This document shows positions 8,499-18,265 of a stretch of 62,036 bases of DNA, piece by piece. The stretch lies in the NCBI GenBank assembly GCA_944391575.1, contig CALXUC010000005.1:1-62036 (forward strand), in the 5' to 3' direction. The stretch's first letter is position 1. Every line of letters begins with the position of its first letter. A program made the translations under genes and the position numbers. The stretch comes from an uncultured Clostridia bacterium. GTDB taxonomy: Bacteria > Bacillota > Clostridia > TANB77 > CAG-508. The notes beneath the pieces were generated by a model. That model worked only from the letters and a program-made list of their open reading frames with translations. It was not told the DNA's origin and ran no database searches.

Positions 8499-9656
8499 TT
8501 ATTTTAAAAAACTTTCGCCTGGTAAATCATTCTTTATATCAAAATTATCTAACACAGTTTTTGCAATGTCTGCATATGTTTTTCTTATTCCTAAATTTCT
8601 TGGTTCAACATTTTTACCGTACATTATTATAGGTATATATTCTCTTGAATGGTCTGTACTTGGCGTTGCTGGGTCGCAACCGTGATCTGCTGTTATTATT
8701 AATAAATCATCTTCACGTAATTTTTCTATAAAACCTTCTAGCCATTTGTCAAATTCTGTTACCGCTCTTGCATATCCATCTACGTCATTACGATGGCCAT
8801 AAAGCATATCAAAATCTACTAAATTTACGAAACATAATCCTGTGAAATCTTTTTCTAACATTTTCATTGTTACTTCCATACCATTAGTATTTCCAGTTGT
8901 TCTTGTACTTTCTGTTATGCCTGAACCTGCGAAAATATCATTTATTTTTCCTACTGATATTACATCAAAGTTTTCTTTTTGTAAGTAATTTAACATTGTA
9001 TCTTTTGGTGGTACTAGTGAAAAATCATGTCTATTACTTGTTCTTGTAAAGTTAGGATATTTCCCTACAAAAGGTCTTGCAATTACTCTTGCTACTGCGT
9101 TTTTTCCTGTTAAAATTTTTCTTGCAATTTCACAATATTTATATAATTCTTTCACTGGTACTACATCTTCATGTGCGGCTATTTGAAATACACTATCTGC
9201 TGAAGTATACACAATTAAAGCTCCTGTTTCTATATGTTCTTCTCCATATACTTTTATAACTTCCGTTCCAGAATATGGTTTATTACATAACACATCTTTT
9301 CCAGTTTGTTTAGAAAATTCTTTTATAACATCTTCTGGAAATCCATTTGGATATGTTGGGAAAGGTGTTTCTGATATTATTCCACCTATCTCCCAATGGC
9401 CTATTGTTGTATCTTTTCCTCTAGAAACTTCTTGCGCTTTCCCAAAAGCAGCTATTGGAGACTCTACACCATTCTCATACATAATACCATCTATATTAAA
9501 GATTCCCATTTTCTTTAAAAGCGTCATATCACATTCTTTAGATTGAGAAACTGACCTTAATGTATCGCTTCCTTCATCTCCAAAATCTTTTGAGTCTGGT
9601 GCTTCGCCTACTCCAAAGCTATCTAATACTATTAAAAATATTCTTTTATTTTTCAT
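8499..9656 (-). CDS. deoB: phosphopentomutase
   Basis: This 385-residue alkaline-phosphatase-superfamily enzyme interconverts (deoxy)ribose-1-phosphate and -5-phosphate. Metal-binding motifs are intact: VLDSFGVGEAPD at the N-terminus, the phospho-acceptor threonine in GKDTTIGHWE, and DHGCDPATPSTDHSREY near the C-terminus. It links the phosphorylases pdp and deoD to central metabolism. The RBS is AAAGGA. Confidence 0.96.
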   Translation of the reverse strand: MKNKRIFLIVLDSFGVGEAPDSKDFGDEGSDTLRSVSQSKECDMTLLKKMGIFNIDGIMYENGVESPIAAFGKAQEVSRGKDTTIGHWEIGGIISETPFPTYPNGFPEDVIKEFSKQTGKDVLCNKPYSGTEVIKVYGEEHIETGALIVYTSADSVFQIAAHEDVVPVKELYKYCEIARKILTGKNAVARVIARPFVGKYPNFTRTSNRHDFSLVPPKDTMLNYLQKENFDVISVGKINDIFAGSGITESTRTTGNTNGMEVTMKMLEKDFTGLCFVNLVDFDMLYGHRNDVDGYARAVTEFDKWLEGFIEKLREDDLLIITADHGCDPATPSTDHSREYIPIIMYGKNVEPRNLGIRKTYADIAKTVLDNFDIKNDLPGESFLK

Positions 9657-9735
9657 TAAATTTATTATCCTTTCTCATATAATATTTTAGTTTTTTAAAT
9701 ATAAAAATTTTTTGAATAAATTATCAAATAAAATA

Positions 9736-10452
9736 TTAATAAGTTATTCCAATATTTAAAGCTAATTTCATCATATCTGTAAAAGATTTTTCTCTTTCTT
9801 CTGCTGAGCAATATTCTTCCTCAAAAATTTTATCTGATATTGTACAAATAGCAAGTGCTTGTTTTCCAAATTTTGCTGCATTTATATATAAAGCTGCTGC
9901 TTCCATTTCTACTGCTAATACGCCCAAATCTCTCCACTTTTTATACACATCATTTGTTGGGTTATAAAAAATATCTGATGAAATAATGTTTCCAACTTTT
10001 ATTTTTAAATTTAATTCTTCTGCTTTTTTAGCTGTTAATTGTAAAAGTTCATAATTACATATAGGTGCAAAAGTTCCGTCTAAATTAAATTGTGATGCAT
10101 AATTTGAATTTGTACAAGTTCCCATTGCAACTACTATATCTTTTAATTCCAAATCTTTATTTATAGCTCCAGCTGTTCCTATTCTTATTATTCTTTCTAC
10201 TCCAAATTTATCAAATAACTCATAGCTATATATACCCATAGATGGCATTCCCATACCACTTGCCATTACTGATATTTTTTCTCCTTTAAATTTTCCTGTA
10301 TATGCATATATATTTCTAATACTACTTATTAATTTTGCGTCTTCTAAAAAATTTTCTGCTATAAATTTTGCTCTTAATGGATCTCCCGGCATTAATACTG
10401 TTTTAGCAAAGTCTCCTTCGTTTGCTTTTATGTGGGCTGTTTTTATCTCCAT
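9736..10452 (-). CDS. deoD: purine-nucleoside phosphorylase, DeoD type
   Basis: This 238-residue hexameric-type purine nucleoside phosphorylase shows MPGDPLRAKFIAE, which binds phosphate, and the nucleoside-binding segment LAVEMEAAALY. The late catalytic acid is in AICTISDKI. It frees purine bases and passes ribose-1-phosphate to DeoB. It is the first gene of the salvage cluster, with AAGGAGG upstream. Confidence 0.96.
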   Translation of the reverse strand: MEIKTAHIKANEGDFAKTVLMPGDPLRAKFIAENFLEDAKLISSIRNIYAYTGKFKGEKISVMASGMGMPSMGIYSYELFDKFGVERIIRIGTAGAINKDLELKDIVVAMGTCTNSNYASQFNLDGTFAPICNYELLQLTAKKAEELNLKIKVGNIISSDIFYNPTNDVYKKWRDLGVLAVEMEAAALYINAAKFGKQALAICTISDKIFEEEYCSAEEREKSFTDMMKLALNIGITY

Positions 10453-10527
10453 AAATATAACCTCCTTTTAAATTTATAGCAAGTATATCATATTTGAGTT
10501 GAATTTACAAGGAAAATTGAGATTAAA

Positions 10528-10553
10528 AAATACCCCCGTTAGGGGGATATTTA
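10528..10553 (-). terminator. intrinsic terminator
   Basis: On the minus strand TATCCCCCTAACGGGGGTA is followed by TTTTTT. It follows the AAA-ATPase gene and the leftover FGE tail at 10556, and lies ahead of deoD. Confidence 0.85.
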
Positions 10554-10555
10554 AT

Positions 10556-10577
10556 TCTACTTTATATAAAGTGCTAC
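10556..10577 (-). pseudogene. leftover 3' tail of an FGE-type surface gene
   Basis: These 22 bases are identical to 13769-13790, the last codons of the FGE gene at 13770 (reading VALYIK then TAG). Upstream on the minus strand the sequence switches at once to the end of the unrelated AAA-ATPase gene. This is best explained as the stub of a third tandem FGE paralog, whose body was replaced or deleted. The FGE-specific downstream terminator is retained. Confidence 0.65.
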
Positions 10578-10609
10578 GAGGTTTTATTAAAAAAAGTTAC
10601 GCTTTTTAA

Positions 10610-12289
10610 TTAAAAGACTTCTAATACACTAATATCTGCACCTACTGCTACTACACAATATTTTCTTAATCCTTCTATAGCCTTTATTTCTTCTAATTCC
10701 GCATATTTTTTTAATTGTTCTATTCCTTCTTCTTGTTTTTCTTTTAATTTATTTGAATCTTCCTTTTTTAAATATTTAAATTCTATCATTACTGCCTTAT
10801 ATCCTTTGTTTCTATCTCTTGGTATTAATAATATATCTGGATACCTTCTTTCTACTTCCATTTCTGATTTTAATCTAAATATTTTTAAATTCATTGCTAT
10901 ACAATAAAATATTAGTTTTACATATTTTTCATCAAATTTGATATAATCCCTATTTGATAAATTATTTAAGTATTCTCTTAATACGTCTATTATTTTATCT
11001 ATTTTTCCTTCTAATGCTATTTCTTTAGCTATTTCTGAGTAACTTTCACTTATATCTACGCTTATTTCATCTTTTAATACTTTTAAAAAATATTCTGAAT
11101 ATATTTCTTTCATCACTTTATTAGGAATATTTAATTTAGGGTATCCTACTTCTTCTCCTTTTATTGTTAAATATCCTAAATAATATAACATTGAAATTAA
11201 ATCTTTTTCCGAAAATTCCATTGCTGGGTTAAATTTTCCAGTTATTTCGCTTATTATTCCTTCTCCTATTATTGTCTTTTCTATTACTTTTTCTCTTTCT
11301 TCTCCCTTACATAAATCTAACATTTTTCCTAGTTTACTATAGTCACTTGCTATATTCATATCTATTAATTCTTCCGGAATTCTATTTAATCTTACATACG
11401 AATTTAAAAAATATAAACACATATTTGAATTATATATTTTTTCTTTTCCATATAAAGAAAATTTATATCCATCATAATTTTCTTTCATTATAGGCAATAT
11501 ATTCTCTCGATTTTCTTTAGATATATTTTGACTTTTCATTATTTCTAATACTTCTTCTTTGGTAAATCCCATCATTTCATTAAATTCTTCATCCCTAGTT
11601 ATATCTAGACTTATATTAAAACCAGATGTTAAGCTATCTAACGTTATTGGTGCTACTCCTGTTATAAATATTCTATCAACTACACTTTCAGTTCCTTCTT
11701 TTAATATCTCATACCACTTTCTTACTTTTCCATTCTTAGATACTAAATTTTTAAATTGATTAGTATTAAATCCTAATAATTCATTCGCAAAGTGGTCATA
11801 TTCATCTATTATTACATAAATCTTTTCTTGATTTTTTTGTATTTTAAATGCTTTGAATAAGTTATCTAATATATTTTCAGCTTCTTTTTCTTCATTTATA
11901 TAAAAGTCTAATCCGTACTCTTCTATAAAGACTTTTATTGAAGATATTACTTTCTCTTTAAAACCATTTATAGTGCTTTCATTATCAGAAGTATCTATTC
12001 CTGAGAAGTTGAATTTTAATATGTGATACTTGTTTTTTAATTCTGTTGGATTTTTCCCTATATATGTTTCTCCATATAATTTTTCAAATTTTTCTTTTTT
12101 TCTTATATCATAATAATTTTCTAAAGTACTTGTAAATAATGTTTTTCCAAATTTTCTTGGTCTTAAAAACATTATTCTTTTTTCTGGTAAATTTTCTAAT
12201 TTTTCTATATATCTCGTTTTATCTACGTAATAATATCCGTCTTCTACTAATTCTTCATAATTACTTATTCCATATGGTAATTTTTTCAT
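10610..12289 (-). CDS. AAA-ATPase-like / PD-(D/E)XK nuclease-like protein
   Basis: This 559-residue protein matches the AAA-ATPase_like plus PDDEXK_9 family, common as many paralogs in gut anaerobes. The N-terminus has the family start LPYGISNYEELVEDGYYYVD and a Walker-A-like RPRKFGKTLFTSTL. A Walker B IIDEYDHFAN lies near residue 160. The C-terminal nuclease-like fold shows RRYPDILLI and MIEFKYLK near residues 480-515. The function of the family is unsettled; mobile or defence roles have been suggested. It sits inside a run of FGE genes, next to an orphan FGE tail, which suggests recent insertion. Confidence 0.85.
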   Translation of the reverse strand: MKKLPYGISNYEELVEDGYYYVDKTRYIEKLENLPEKRIMFLRPRKFGKTLFTSTLENYYDIRKKEKFEKLYGETYIGKNPTELKNKYHILKFNFSGIDTSDNESTINGFKEKVISSIKVFIEEYGLDFYINEEKEAENILDNLFKAFKIQKNQEKIYVIIDEYDHFANELLGFNTNQFKNLVSKNGKVRKWYEILKEGTESVVDRIFITGVAPITLDSLTSGFNISLDITRDEEFNEMMGFTKEEVLEIMKSQNISKENRENILPIMKENYDGYKFSLYGKEKIYNSNMCLYFLNSYVRLNRIPEELIDMNIASDYSKLGKMLDLCKGEEREKVIEKTIIGEGIISEITGKFNPAMEFSEKDLISMLYYLGYLTIKGEEVGYPKLNIPNKVMKEIYSEYFLKVLKDEISVDISESYSEIAKEIALEGKIDKIIDVLREYLNNLSNRDYIKFDEKYVKLIFYCIAMNLKIFRLKSEMEVERRYPDILLIPRDRNKGYKAVMIEFKYLKKEDSNKLKEKQEEGIEQLKKYAELEEIKAIEGLRKYCVVAVGADISVLEVF

Positions 12290-12343
12290 CTCACATACTC
12301 CTCTCGCAATTTTAAAAAACTTATATATATTATACTACATAAA

Positions 12344-12376
12344 TTGAAAAAAGAGCAAGATTTTCTTACTCTTTTT
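12344..12376 (-). terminator. hairpin, probable terminator of the FGE genes
   Basis: AAAAAGAGTAAG and CTTGCTCTTTTT form a stem followed by T residues on the minus strand, about 75 bases after the FGE gene. Between them, 12395-12437 has a second inverted pair (CTTATATAACG with CGTTATGTAAG) around a 20-base loop. Confidence 0.65.
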
Positions 12377-12450
12377 CTTTATTTTTTGTATAACTTATAT
12401 AACGAAAAAGCCACTACAAAATTTGTCCTCCCGTTATGTAAGACTTTATT

Positions 12451-13702
12451 TTACTTTATATAAAGGGCTATTCTAAAGCCGCCTACCTGCAGTGCTATCA
12501 TCAATGCTACGGTTGACACGATTAGAACTTGGAGTGGACAAACCAGAATTACCGAAAGCACCGCTTCTAACAACGCGGTCACTGTTGTATATTTCCATAG
12601 TCCATTCTCCTATATTTCCTGCCATATCGTATATATTTTTTTGTCTAAAACCTTCACTTGCTCCACATTCAGCAGGTCCTGAATTATCATTTTCTGAATT
12701 CCAATATGAGTCTATATCGTCTCTCCCACTTGTGCCAATATAATTTCCCATTCCTGTTGAATCTGTCGCATAAGTATCGTATCCTGCTTCTCCTACATTG
12801 TACACTCCTATAAATTTTAATGCTGTATCCCATTGTACTCCATATATTAATGTTGATACTACTCCATATCCACTATCTGAATCATCTGGATACATACTCC
12901 TTGCTACTGTTACTGCTCCATTTCCTGTTGTTGTTTCATTATTAATACTCCCCCATGGTATACTATTCCATACAGTTGCTCCTTGTTTTGATACTGGTTT
13001 AACACTTCCATTTGTTGCTACAGACGATGAAATCTCTCCTTCTGGTAATCCAGCCTCATATCTCGCTATATAAAATCCTCCATTATTATTTACACTTGTT
13101 GTTATTTCTTCTGGTACGATTTCTGTTAAATCATCAAAAGAAGATATATTAGAACTCATTTTTCCAAAATCATATCTCTCAAATTTTACTGTTGTTCCAT
13201 CTACTGGCACCCACACAAATTGATTTCCACTTTCATCTTGTATTACTAATCCATATTTATAACCTTCAGAACTTCCCCAAACAGCTCCTTCTGTTATTGT
13301 ACCATCTTGTTCATTTTCTACTGGCTTAAAGCCTTTTGGGATTATTGGGTCATTATAACTCCCCGTCGTTCCTCCGCTATACGTTTGATTTACATTTACT
13401 ATTTGATTTATTGGATTTTCTATAATTTCTTCACCTACTGGTGGATTTTTCCCTACTAAATACTCATCTATCTGATTTATCATACTTTGTATTGTATCGC
13501 CTTCTTCTCTTACTGCATTTTCATATACTTCGGATGTTTCTCTTGCTTTATTAAATAATCCATCTCCATCTACAACTGCTGCTATTGCTACTCCCGCTAA
13601 TATCAACATTACTACAACTGTGATAATTAAAGCAACTAAAGTTATTCCTTTTTCATTTCTATTTTGGTTACTATTTTTTAATTGACTTTTTTTACTTAAC
13701 AT
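12451..13702 (-). CDS. pilin-like protein with FGE-type C-terminal domain; needs a +1 shift at CGG
   Basis: The N-terminus is a type IV prepilin-like leader and hydrophobic helix (KGITLVALIITVVVML, residues 18-45). The C-terminal half (about 110-416) is a formylglycine-generating-enzyme/C-type-lectin-like domain with MAGNIGEWTME. In the simple frame it ends TAG after AGG CGG CTT, 8 residues short. Skipping the C of CGG at 12481 gives GGC TTT AGA, and the protein ends GFRIALYIK, the expected family end, at 12451. The spacing to the tandem paralog is about 65 bases. The segment just before the shift differs strongly from the paralog, whereas the N-termini are nearly identical. The protein is probably exported and surface-exposed. 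The shift itself is inferred. Confidence 0.85.
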
Positions 13703-13769
13703 TTTACGACTCCTCTCTATTTTTCTAGTTTTTGACGCTAATTGATTCTGTGCCCTTCGGTGTTCAAGT

Positions 13770-15015
13770 CTACTTTATATAAAGTGCTACACGGAAACCG
13801 TTTGACTGTATAGTTTTTGTCCACGTCAATACTTCCACGACCAGAGGCAGGACCAGTTAAAGCAGAACCGGAGCAAGTACCACCTCTGAAGACACGGTTG
13901 GTGCTATGTTTCTCCATAGTCCACTCATCTACATTCCCAGCCATATCATATATGTTTTTTTGTCTAAATCCTTCTCTCGCACCACATTCAGCTGGCGTAC
14001 TTGTCGAAGGAATATCATCTGCACCACTTATTCCACTATAGTTTCCCATTCCTGTTGAATTTGTTGCATAAGTATCGTATCCTGCTTCTCTAACATCATA
14101 TGCTCCTATAAATTTTAATGCTGTATCCCATTGCACTCCATATATTAATGTTGATACTACTCCATATCCACTATCTGAACCATTTGGATACATACTCCTT
14201 GCTACTGTTACGGCTCCATTTCCTGGAGCTGTATCATCATTTGCATCTCCCCACTGTATCCTATTCCAAACTATTGCTTCTTTCTTTGATACCGGCTTAT
14301 ATGCTCCGCTTCCATATGTTGCTGAACTATTGCTAGTTAATTCTTCTTGTGGCATATTTGTTGCTATTCCTGCTTCATATCTCGCTATATAAAATCCTCC
14401 ATTATTATTTACACTTGTTGTTATTGCTTGTGGTACTGTTTCTGAACATTCTGTTAATTCTAAAGATTCTGTTCCCCATTCTATTCTCTCAAATTTAACT
14501 GCTATTCCATCTACTGGTACCCACACGAACTCATTTCCTATGCTATTTCCACTTTCGTCTACTTCGTCTGTTATTACTAATCCGCTTTTATATCCTTCTG
14601 TGGTTCCCCATATTGCTCCATTTTCATTTATTGGTGCAAATCCTTTTGGGATTATTGGATTACTATATGTTCCCTTTAATCTTCCATCATATGTTTGATT
14701 TTCGGTTACTATTGTTCCTATTGTAGCAATATCTTTTACTACTGGATTATTTGGATTATTTATTTCGTCTATATATCCATCTATTTGATTTATCATACTT
14801 TGTATTGTATCTCCTTCTTCTCTTGCTGCATTTTCATATGTTTGAGCCGACTCTCTCGCTCTACTAAATAATCCGTCTCCATCTATTACTGCTGCTATTG
14901 CTACTCCCGCTAATATTAGCATTACTACTACTGTAATTACTAATGCAACTAAAGTTATTCCTTTTTCATTTCTATTTTGGTTACTATTTTTTAATTGACT
15001 TTTTTTACTTAACAT
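13770..15015 (-). CDS. pilin-like protein with FGE-type C-terminal domain; needs a +1 shift at CGG
   Basis: This is a tandem paralog of 12451-13702 with the same 50-residue pilin-like N-terminus. The FGE-like domain has MAGNVDEWTME and then FRGGTCSG. Read simply, the frame runs past AAA CGG TTT into non-family sequence, ending at 13738. Skipping the C at 13800 gives GGT TTC CGT and the end GFRVALYIK at 13770, matching the paralog. The shift falls at the same place in both genes, directly before the conserved GFR. The region before it is unusually G+C-rich and pyrimidine-ended at third positions. The RBS is AAAGGA. The upstream region 15016-15569 lacks genes but holds a palindromic operator and a long hairpin. 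Confidence 0.85.
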
Positions 15016-15313
15016 CTTTATAATTCCTTTCTAAAAAATTTAAACATTACCTTTATTTGTTATAATTATTTAAAAAATATAATTTTCTAAATACAATTAC
15101 TCTTATTTCTACTTTTATTTTGAACCAGCTCTATCAACTTTATACTTACTTTTTACTTTTTTTATTCTTAATTTCTTTTTTTTTCTTTTTTTATACTTAC
15201 ATTAATTCTTAACATATTCTTCTCCTTGTATAATTCTTATTTTCTTATGATTTTTTTGTAATTTTTTTTACCTATTTATATTATAAAATTTATTTTTACT
15301 TTTGAGAACTAAC

Positions 15314-15342
15314 TAATATGCGAGTTTATCGCATATAATTAG
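15314..15342. promoter_or_regulatory. palindromic operator candidate
   Basis: TAATATGCGA, GTTTA and TCGCATATAATTA form a near-perfect palindrome with the core GCGA-N5-TCGC. The same core with matching flanks occurs at 37218, directly upstream of the XRE regulator. It lies about 300 bases upstream of the tandem pilin-like genes. Confidence 0.55.
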
Positions 15343-15416
15343 AGTTTTTCTTAATATCTTAGTATTTTCAAGCTTTTTTGCCTTTTAAAATTTTTTAATT
15401 TTTTTATAAAACACTA

Positions 15417-15501
15417 AAAGATAGACCTACACCACTAAAATATGGATTTTTAAAAATATTTTTAATATTTCTATCCATATTTTTTAGTATAGTTCTATCT
15501 T
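15417..15501. repeat. long imperfect palindrome
   Basis: The left arm AGATAGACCTA...ACTAAAATATGGAT pairs with ATCCATATTTTTTAGT...TCTATCT across a 20-base A+T loop. There are no obvious T-run rules, so it may be a small repetitive element or a bidirectional terminator. The sequence around it (15050-15410) is low-complexity pyrimidine-rich DNA with no gene. Confidence 0.6.
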
Positions 15502-15569
15502 TGCTTTTATTATTTAATTTTATAGTTTCTAAATTAAAATTATATTTTGCATTTTGTAAACTTGAATTT

Positions 15570-15692
15570 TTATTTTCTAAATGACAATATACGATATATA
15601 TATATATATATATATACAGCCATGCGGGTTTCGGCGATTTTCTTTATTTCTTTTATTCTATTTTCTTCTTTCAATTTTACGTTCTCTACCAT
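15570..15692 (-). CDS. small ORF containing an AT microsatellite
   Basis: This possible 40-residue protein starts at an ATG with AAGGAG about 12 bases upstream. It opens with a charged stretch (MVENVKLKEENRIKEIKKIA). It then runs into (TA)n DNA at 15594-15616, giving alternating Tyr-Ile, and stops soon after. It may be the remnant of a longer gene disrupted by the repeat. Function is unknown. Confidence 0.35.
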   Translation of the reverse strand: MVENVKLKEENRIKEIKKIAETRMAVYIYIYIYRILSFRK

Positions 15693-15783
15693 CTTATATT
15701 TTCTCCTTATTCTTGCTTCCTTCATATGTTATCATATAATATTCTTTTTAGCAAGAGGTTTTATCAAAAAATTTTATCAAAAA

Positions 15784-15923
15784 GTAACAATTTAGTAGAT
15801 ATTTAAATAAAGCTTGATATATAGCTATTTTTAGTCAAAACATGGCTTGGGTGACACAATCCGGGTCTTGACTTGCAAATAGCTATATATCAAGCTTTTA
15901 GCAAGTATATCATGAATTATTAC
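15784..15923. repeat. palindromic repeat element, complete copy
   Basis: Tips are GTAACAATTTAG and GAATTATTAC. The inner arms AGCTTGATATATAGCTATTT and complement are perfect. The core is slightly divergent (GGCTTGGGTGACACAATCCGG), but the CAATCCGGGTC block is intact. It lies just past the end of spoIVFB. Confidence 0.9.
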
Positions 15924-15929
15924 TCTTAT

Positions 15930-16571
15930 CTACTTCTTTTGTATCATCTCATAAACTTTTAATCTTATATTATTATACCTAACTTGTTCTAAAACTAAAT
16001 ACCACAAATAAATAATTATAAAGAAAATTGAAATATTTTTTATACTCAAAATTATTATACTAGATAATACTGTTAATAAAATTAAAGTAATGTAACTTAT
16101 TCTTTCTGTTAATATTATACTTTTCTTTTTATCTACATTTTTTAAAGTTAATATACTTTTTAATATTCTTCCACCGTCTAGTGGATAAATTGGTATTAAA
16201 TTAAAAATTGCTAATAATAAATTTGTATAAATTAAAATTTCTTGCGATATGTATAAAAACAAATTACTTGGTAGTAACATTATAATTAGTGCTAATATTA
16301 CATTTATAAAAGGCCCTGCGAGTATTATTATCATCTTTTGTTTTTCTAACACTTTTTTGCCATTCTTTTTATACTTTTCAAAATAAATACTCATTCCGAA
16401 AGGTGTTATTTTTAGCGTTTTAGGTTTTAACCCATAACAAATTCCTGTAATAATATGTGCAAATTCATGTATTAGAGCGAAAATTATTAATATTATGTAT
16501 AATTCTAATTGATTTGTTAAGTAGAATATTAATATGAATACAAATATTTGTAAGTTTAATTTTATTCTCAT
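15930..16571 (-). CDS. spoIVFB: SpoIVFB-type intramembrane metalloprotease
   Basis: This 213-residue polytopic protein is a site-2-protease family zinc metalloprotease. The zinc-binding HEFAH lies near residue 36, and the third-ligand motif PLDGGRIL near residue 130. In Bacillus this enzyme releases pro-sigma-K in the mother cell. Several transmembrane helices are visible. Its partner SpoIVFA is encoded directly upstream. The strong RBS AGGAGG fixes the start. Confidence 0.9.
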   Translation of the reverse strand: MRIKLNLQIFVFILIFYLTNQLELYIILIIFALIHEFAHIITGICYGLKPKTLKITPFGMSIYFEKYKKNGKKVLEKQKMIIILAGPFINVILALIIMLLPSNLFLYISQEILIYTNLLLAIFNLIPIYPLDGGRILKSILTLKNVDKKKSIILTERISYITLILLTVLSSIIILSIKNISIFFIIIYLWYLVLEQVRYNNIRLKVYEMIQKK

Positions 16572-16662
16572 AATTCCTCCTAGATAGTTACTATTAATAG
16601 CTAAATAAATATTAGTAGTACTTATATATTAATGTAACGTTATATTATTAATTAAGCTTGTA

Positions 16663-17722
16663 TTACTCTTTAAACTCCAACACATATTCCGGATTAACAT
16701 ATCTTCCACAATATATTATTTCAAAATGTAAATGTGGCCCTGTTGAATTTCCTGTCGAGCCTACTTTTGCTATTGGTTGCATCATTGTTATTTGATCACC
16801 CACATTCACTAACAATTCATCGCAATGGGCATATAATAAAATTAAATCGTTATTTTGAATTTTTAATACTTTTCCATAACTTGATTGTTCTTCTGCTAAA
16901 ATTACTGTACCATTTGTTGCGGATATAATTTCAGAGCCAGTGTCCCTTGCTACATCTATACCTGTATGAAATTTAGGTTCTATTTCTCTCTCACCAAATC
17001 TAGATGTTATTGTTCCTCGTAATGGTAAAGTTATTTCATAATTATTTTTAATACTTTCTGCATCCTGTTTCATTTGCTCATCATCACTATTAACATTTTC
17101 AACTTCTCCTCCGCCTGTTCCTAATGCTACGGCATTATCTTGAACTTCTCCTGTTTGAGCTGATGTATCTCCTACATTATTTTCTGTATTTATATTTTCA
17201 TCTACAACTGTACTATTTTCATTTATTACAGTAGTATTACCATCTATATTACCACTCTCATTTACCATGTTAGCATCTGTAACTGAATTTTCTAAAAGAG
17301 TTTCACTATTCATTGTATTATTTAACGTATCTACAGTATTTAATTCATTTTGCAATGTGCTATCTTCGCCTTCCGGCACAACCGCAGGAAATAATCCGTT
17401 TTAGGAAATTATTATTTTTTATATAATCATTTAATTGAGTAATCTTTTCACTAAAATTTATATCATAAGCAAGTATCACTTCAACTTTTTTTATAAACTC
17501 ACTTGAAAAAAATAAATTTGAATTTTGTATAATATATATTGTAAAATATATTAAAATAGATACTCCTATTTGAATTAACATTTTTTTAAATCTTTTAGTA
17601 TCTTTCTTTTGTGTATTTCTATTAAGATCTCTTGAAGGCACTGTTACATTAACATTTCGTCTCCTTTGATATATTTCTTCTGCTTTTCTAAATTTTTCTT
17701 CATCACTTAAAACTCTTTCCAA
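16663..17722 (-). CDS. spoIVFA: SpoIVFA-like M23 protein; needs a +1 shift at CGG
   Basis: The gene is in two frames. The first part (TTG start at 17722) encodes a cytoplasmic segment and a transmembrane helix near residues 47-65. It reaches AAA CGG ATT and would stop at 17360. Skipping the C at 17398 reads AAA then GGA TTA TTT CCT and joins smoothly to VVPEGEDS and the rest. That part is an acidic Asn/Thr-rich linker and a LytM/M23 domain with HTGIDVA and HLHFE, so the catalytic residues look intact, unlike many SpoIVFA proteins. Total length would be 352 residues. Position next to spoIVFB supports the name, and SpoIVFA scaffolds and inhibits SpoIVFB. Confidence 0.8.
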
Positions 17723-17813
17723 AAAGAAAACCCCCTGTCCTTTTTTCTATGTTATTTAAACATATTCAAAAGAAAGAAGATTTATGCATACATATTTTAA
17801 GGCAGATTTTTTT

Positions 17814-17880
17814 AGTTCGCAATATGATTATTTTTAAATTAAATCCGAATGTGAAGTAAAAAATACTCATATTGCGAACT
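17814..17880. repeat. perfect 14-bp inverted repeat
   Basis: AGTTCGCAATATGA and TCATATTGCGAACT are perfect arms around a 39-base loop. It starts at the stop codon of the gene at 17881. No T run follows on the minus strand, so a simple terminator is not convincing. Confidence 0.7.
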
Positions 17881-18210
17881 TTAAATAATAGCAGTTATAA
17901 TCACATAAATTAAAAACGCCACTAAAGTAGATATAGTTATTCTCTTTAATTTTTTATACTTTTTTTCTAACAATTTTATATTTATTTTTTCAGATTTAGT
18001 CTCAAATTTAGAAATATAATTTAGCAAAACATATTTAGCTTCTTCTAGAATATAATCTTTAGATAATACTTTATTATCTTTAGTCTTATCTTCCGCTTCT
18101 TTCGTTTCCTTCATTTTTAGTTTTAAATTAGGATTTAAAACTATATAAGCTTCTTCTATTAAATTAGAAGGTAAATCTTTTAACACCAACATATTTTTTA
18201 AATTATTCAT
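17881..18210 (-). CDS. small tail-anchored protein of unknown function
   Basis: This 109-residue protein starts at the ATG at 18210, with GGAG upstream. It has a soluble, charged, Lys/Glu-rich body, and a C-terminal hydrophobic helix (STLVAFLIYVIITAII) ends the protein. I do not recognise a family. It lies between yunB and spoIVFA, so a sporulation role is possible but only by context. Confidence 0.6.
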   Translation of the reverse strand: MNNLKNMLVLKDLPSNLIEEAYIVLNPNLKLKMKETKEAEDKTKDNKVLSKDYILEEAKYVLLNYISKFETKSEKINIKLLEKKYKKLKRITISTLVAFLIYVIITAII

Positions 18211-18265
18211 ATTCTCTTTATCTCCTATATTTATTATATATTTAATTATTTCCAAAAAATAGAAA

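Noticed and set aside
15547-15795. Plus-strand frame through the AT microsatellite
   Set aside because: No RBS, and it is hydrophobic only because of the A+T-rich DNA; the minus-strand frame with AAGGAG is more plausible.
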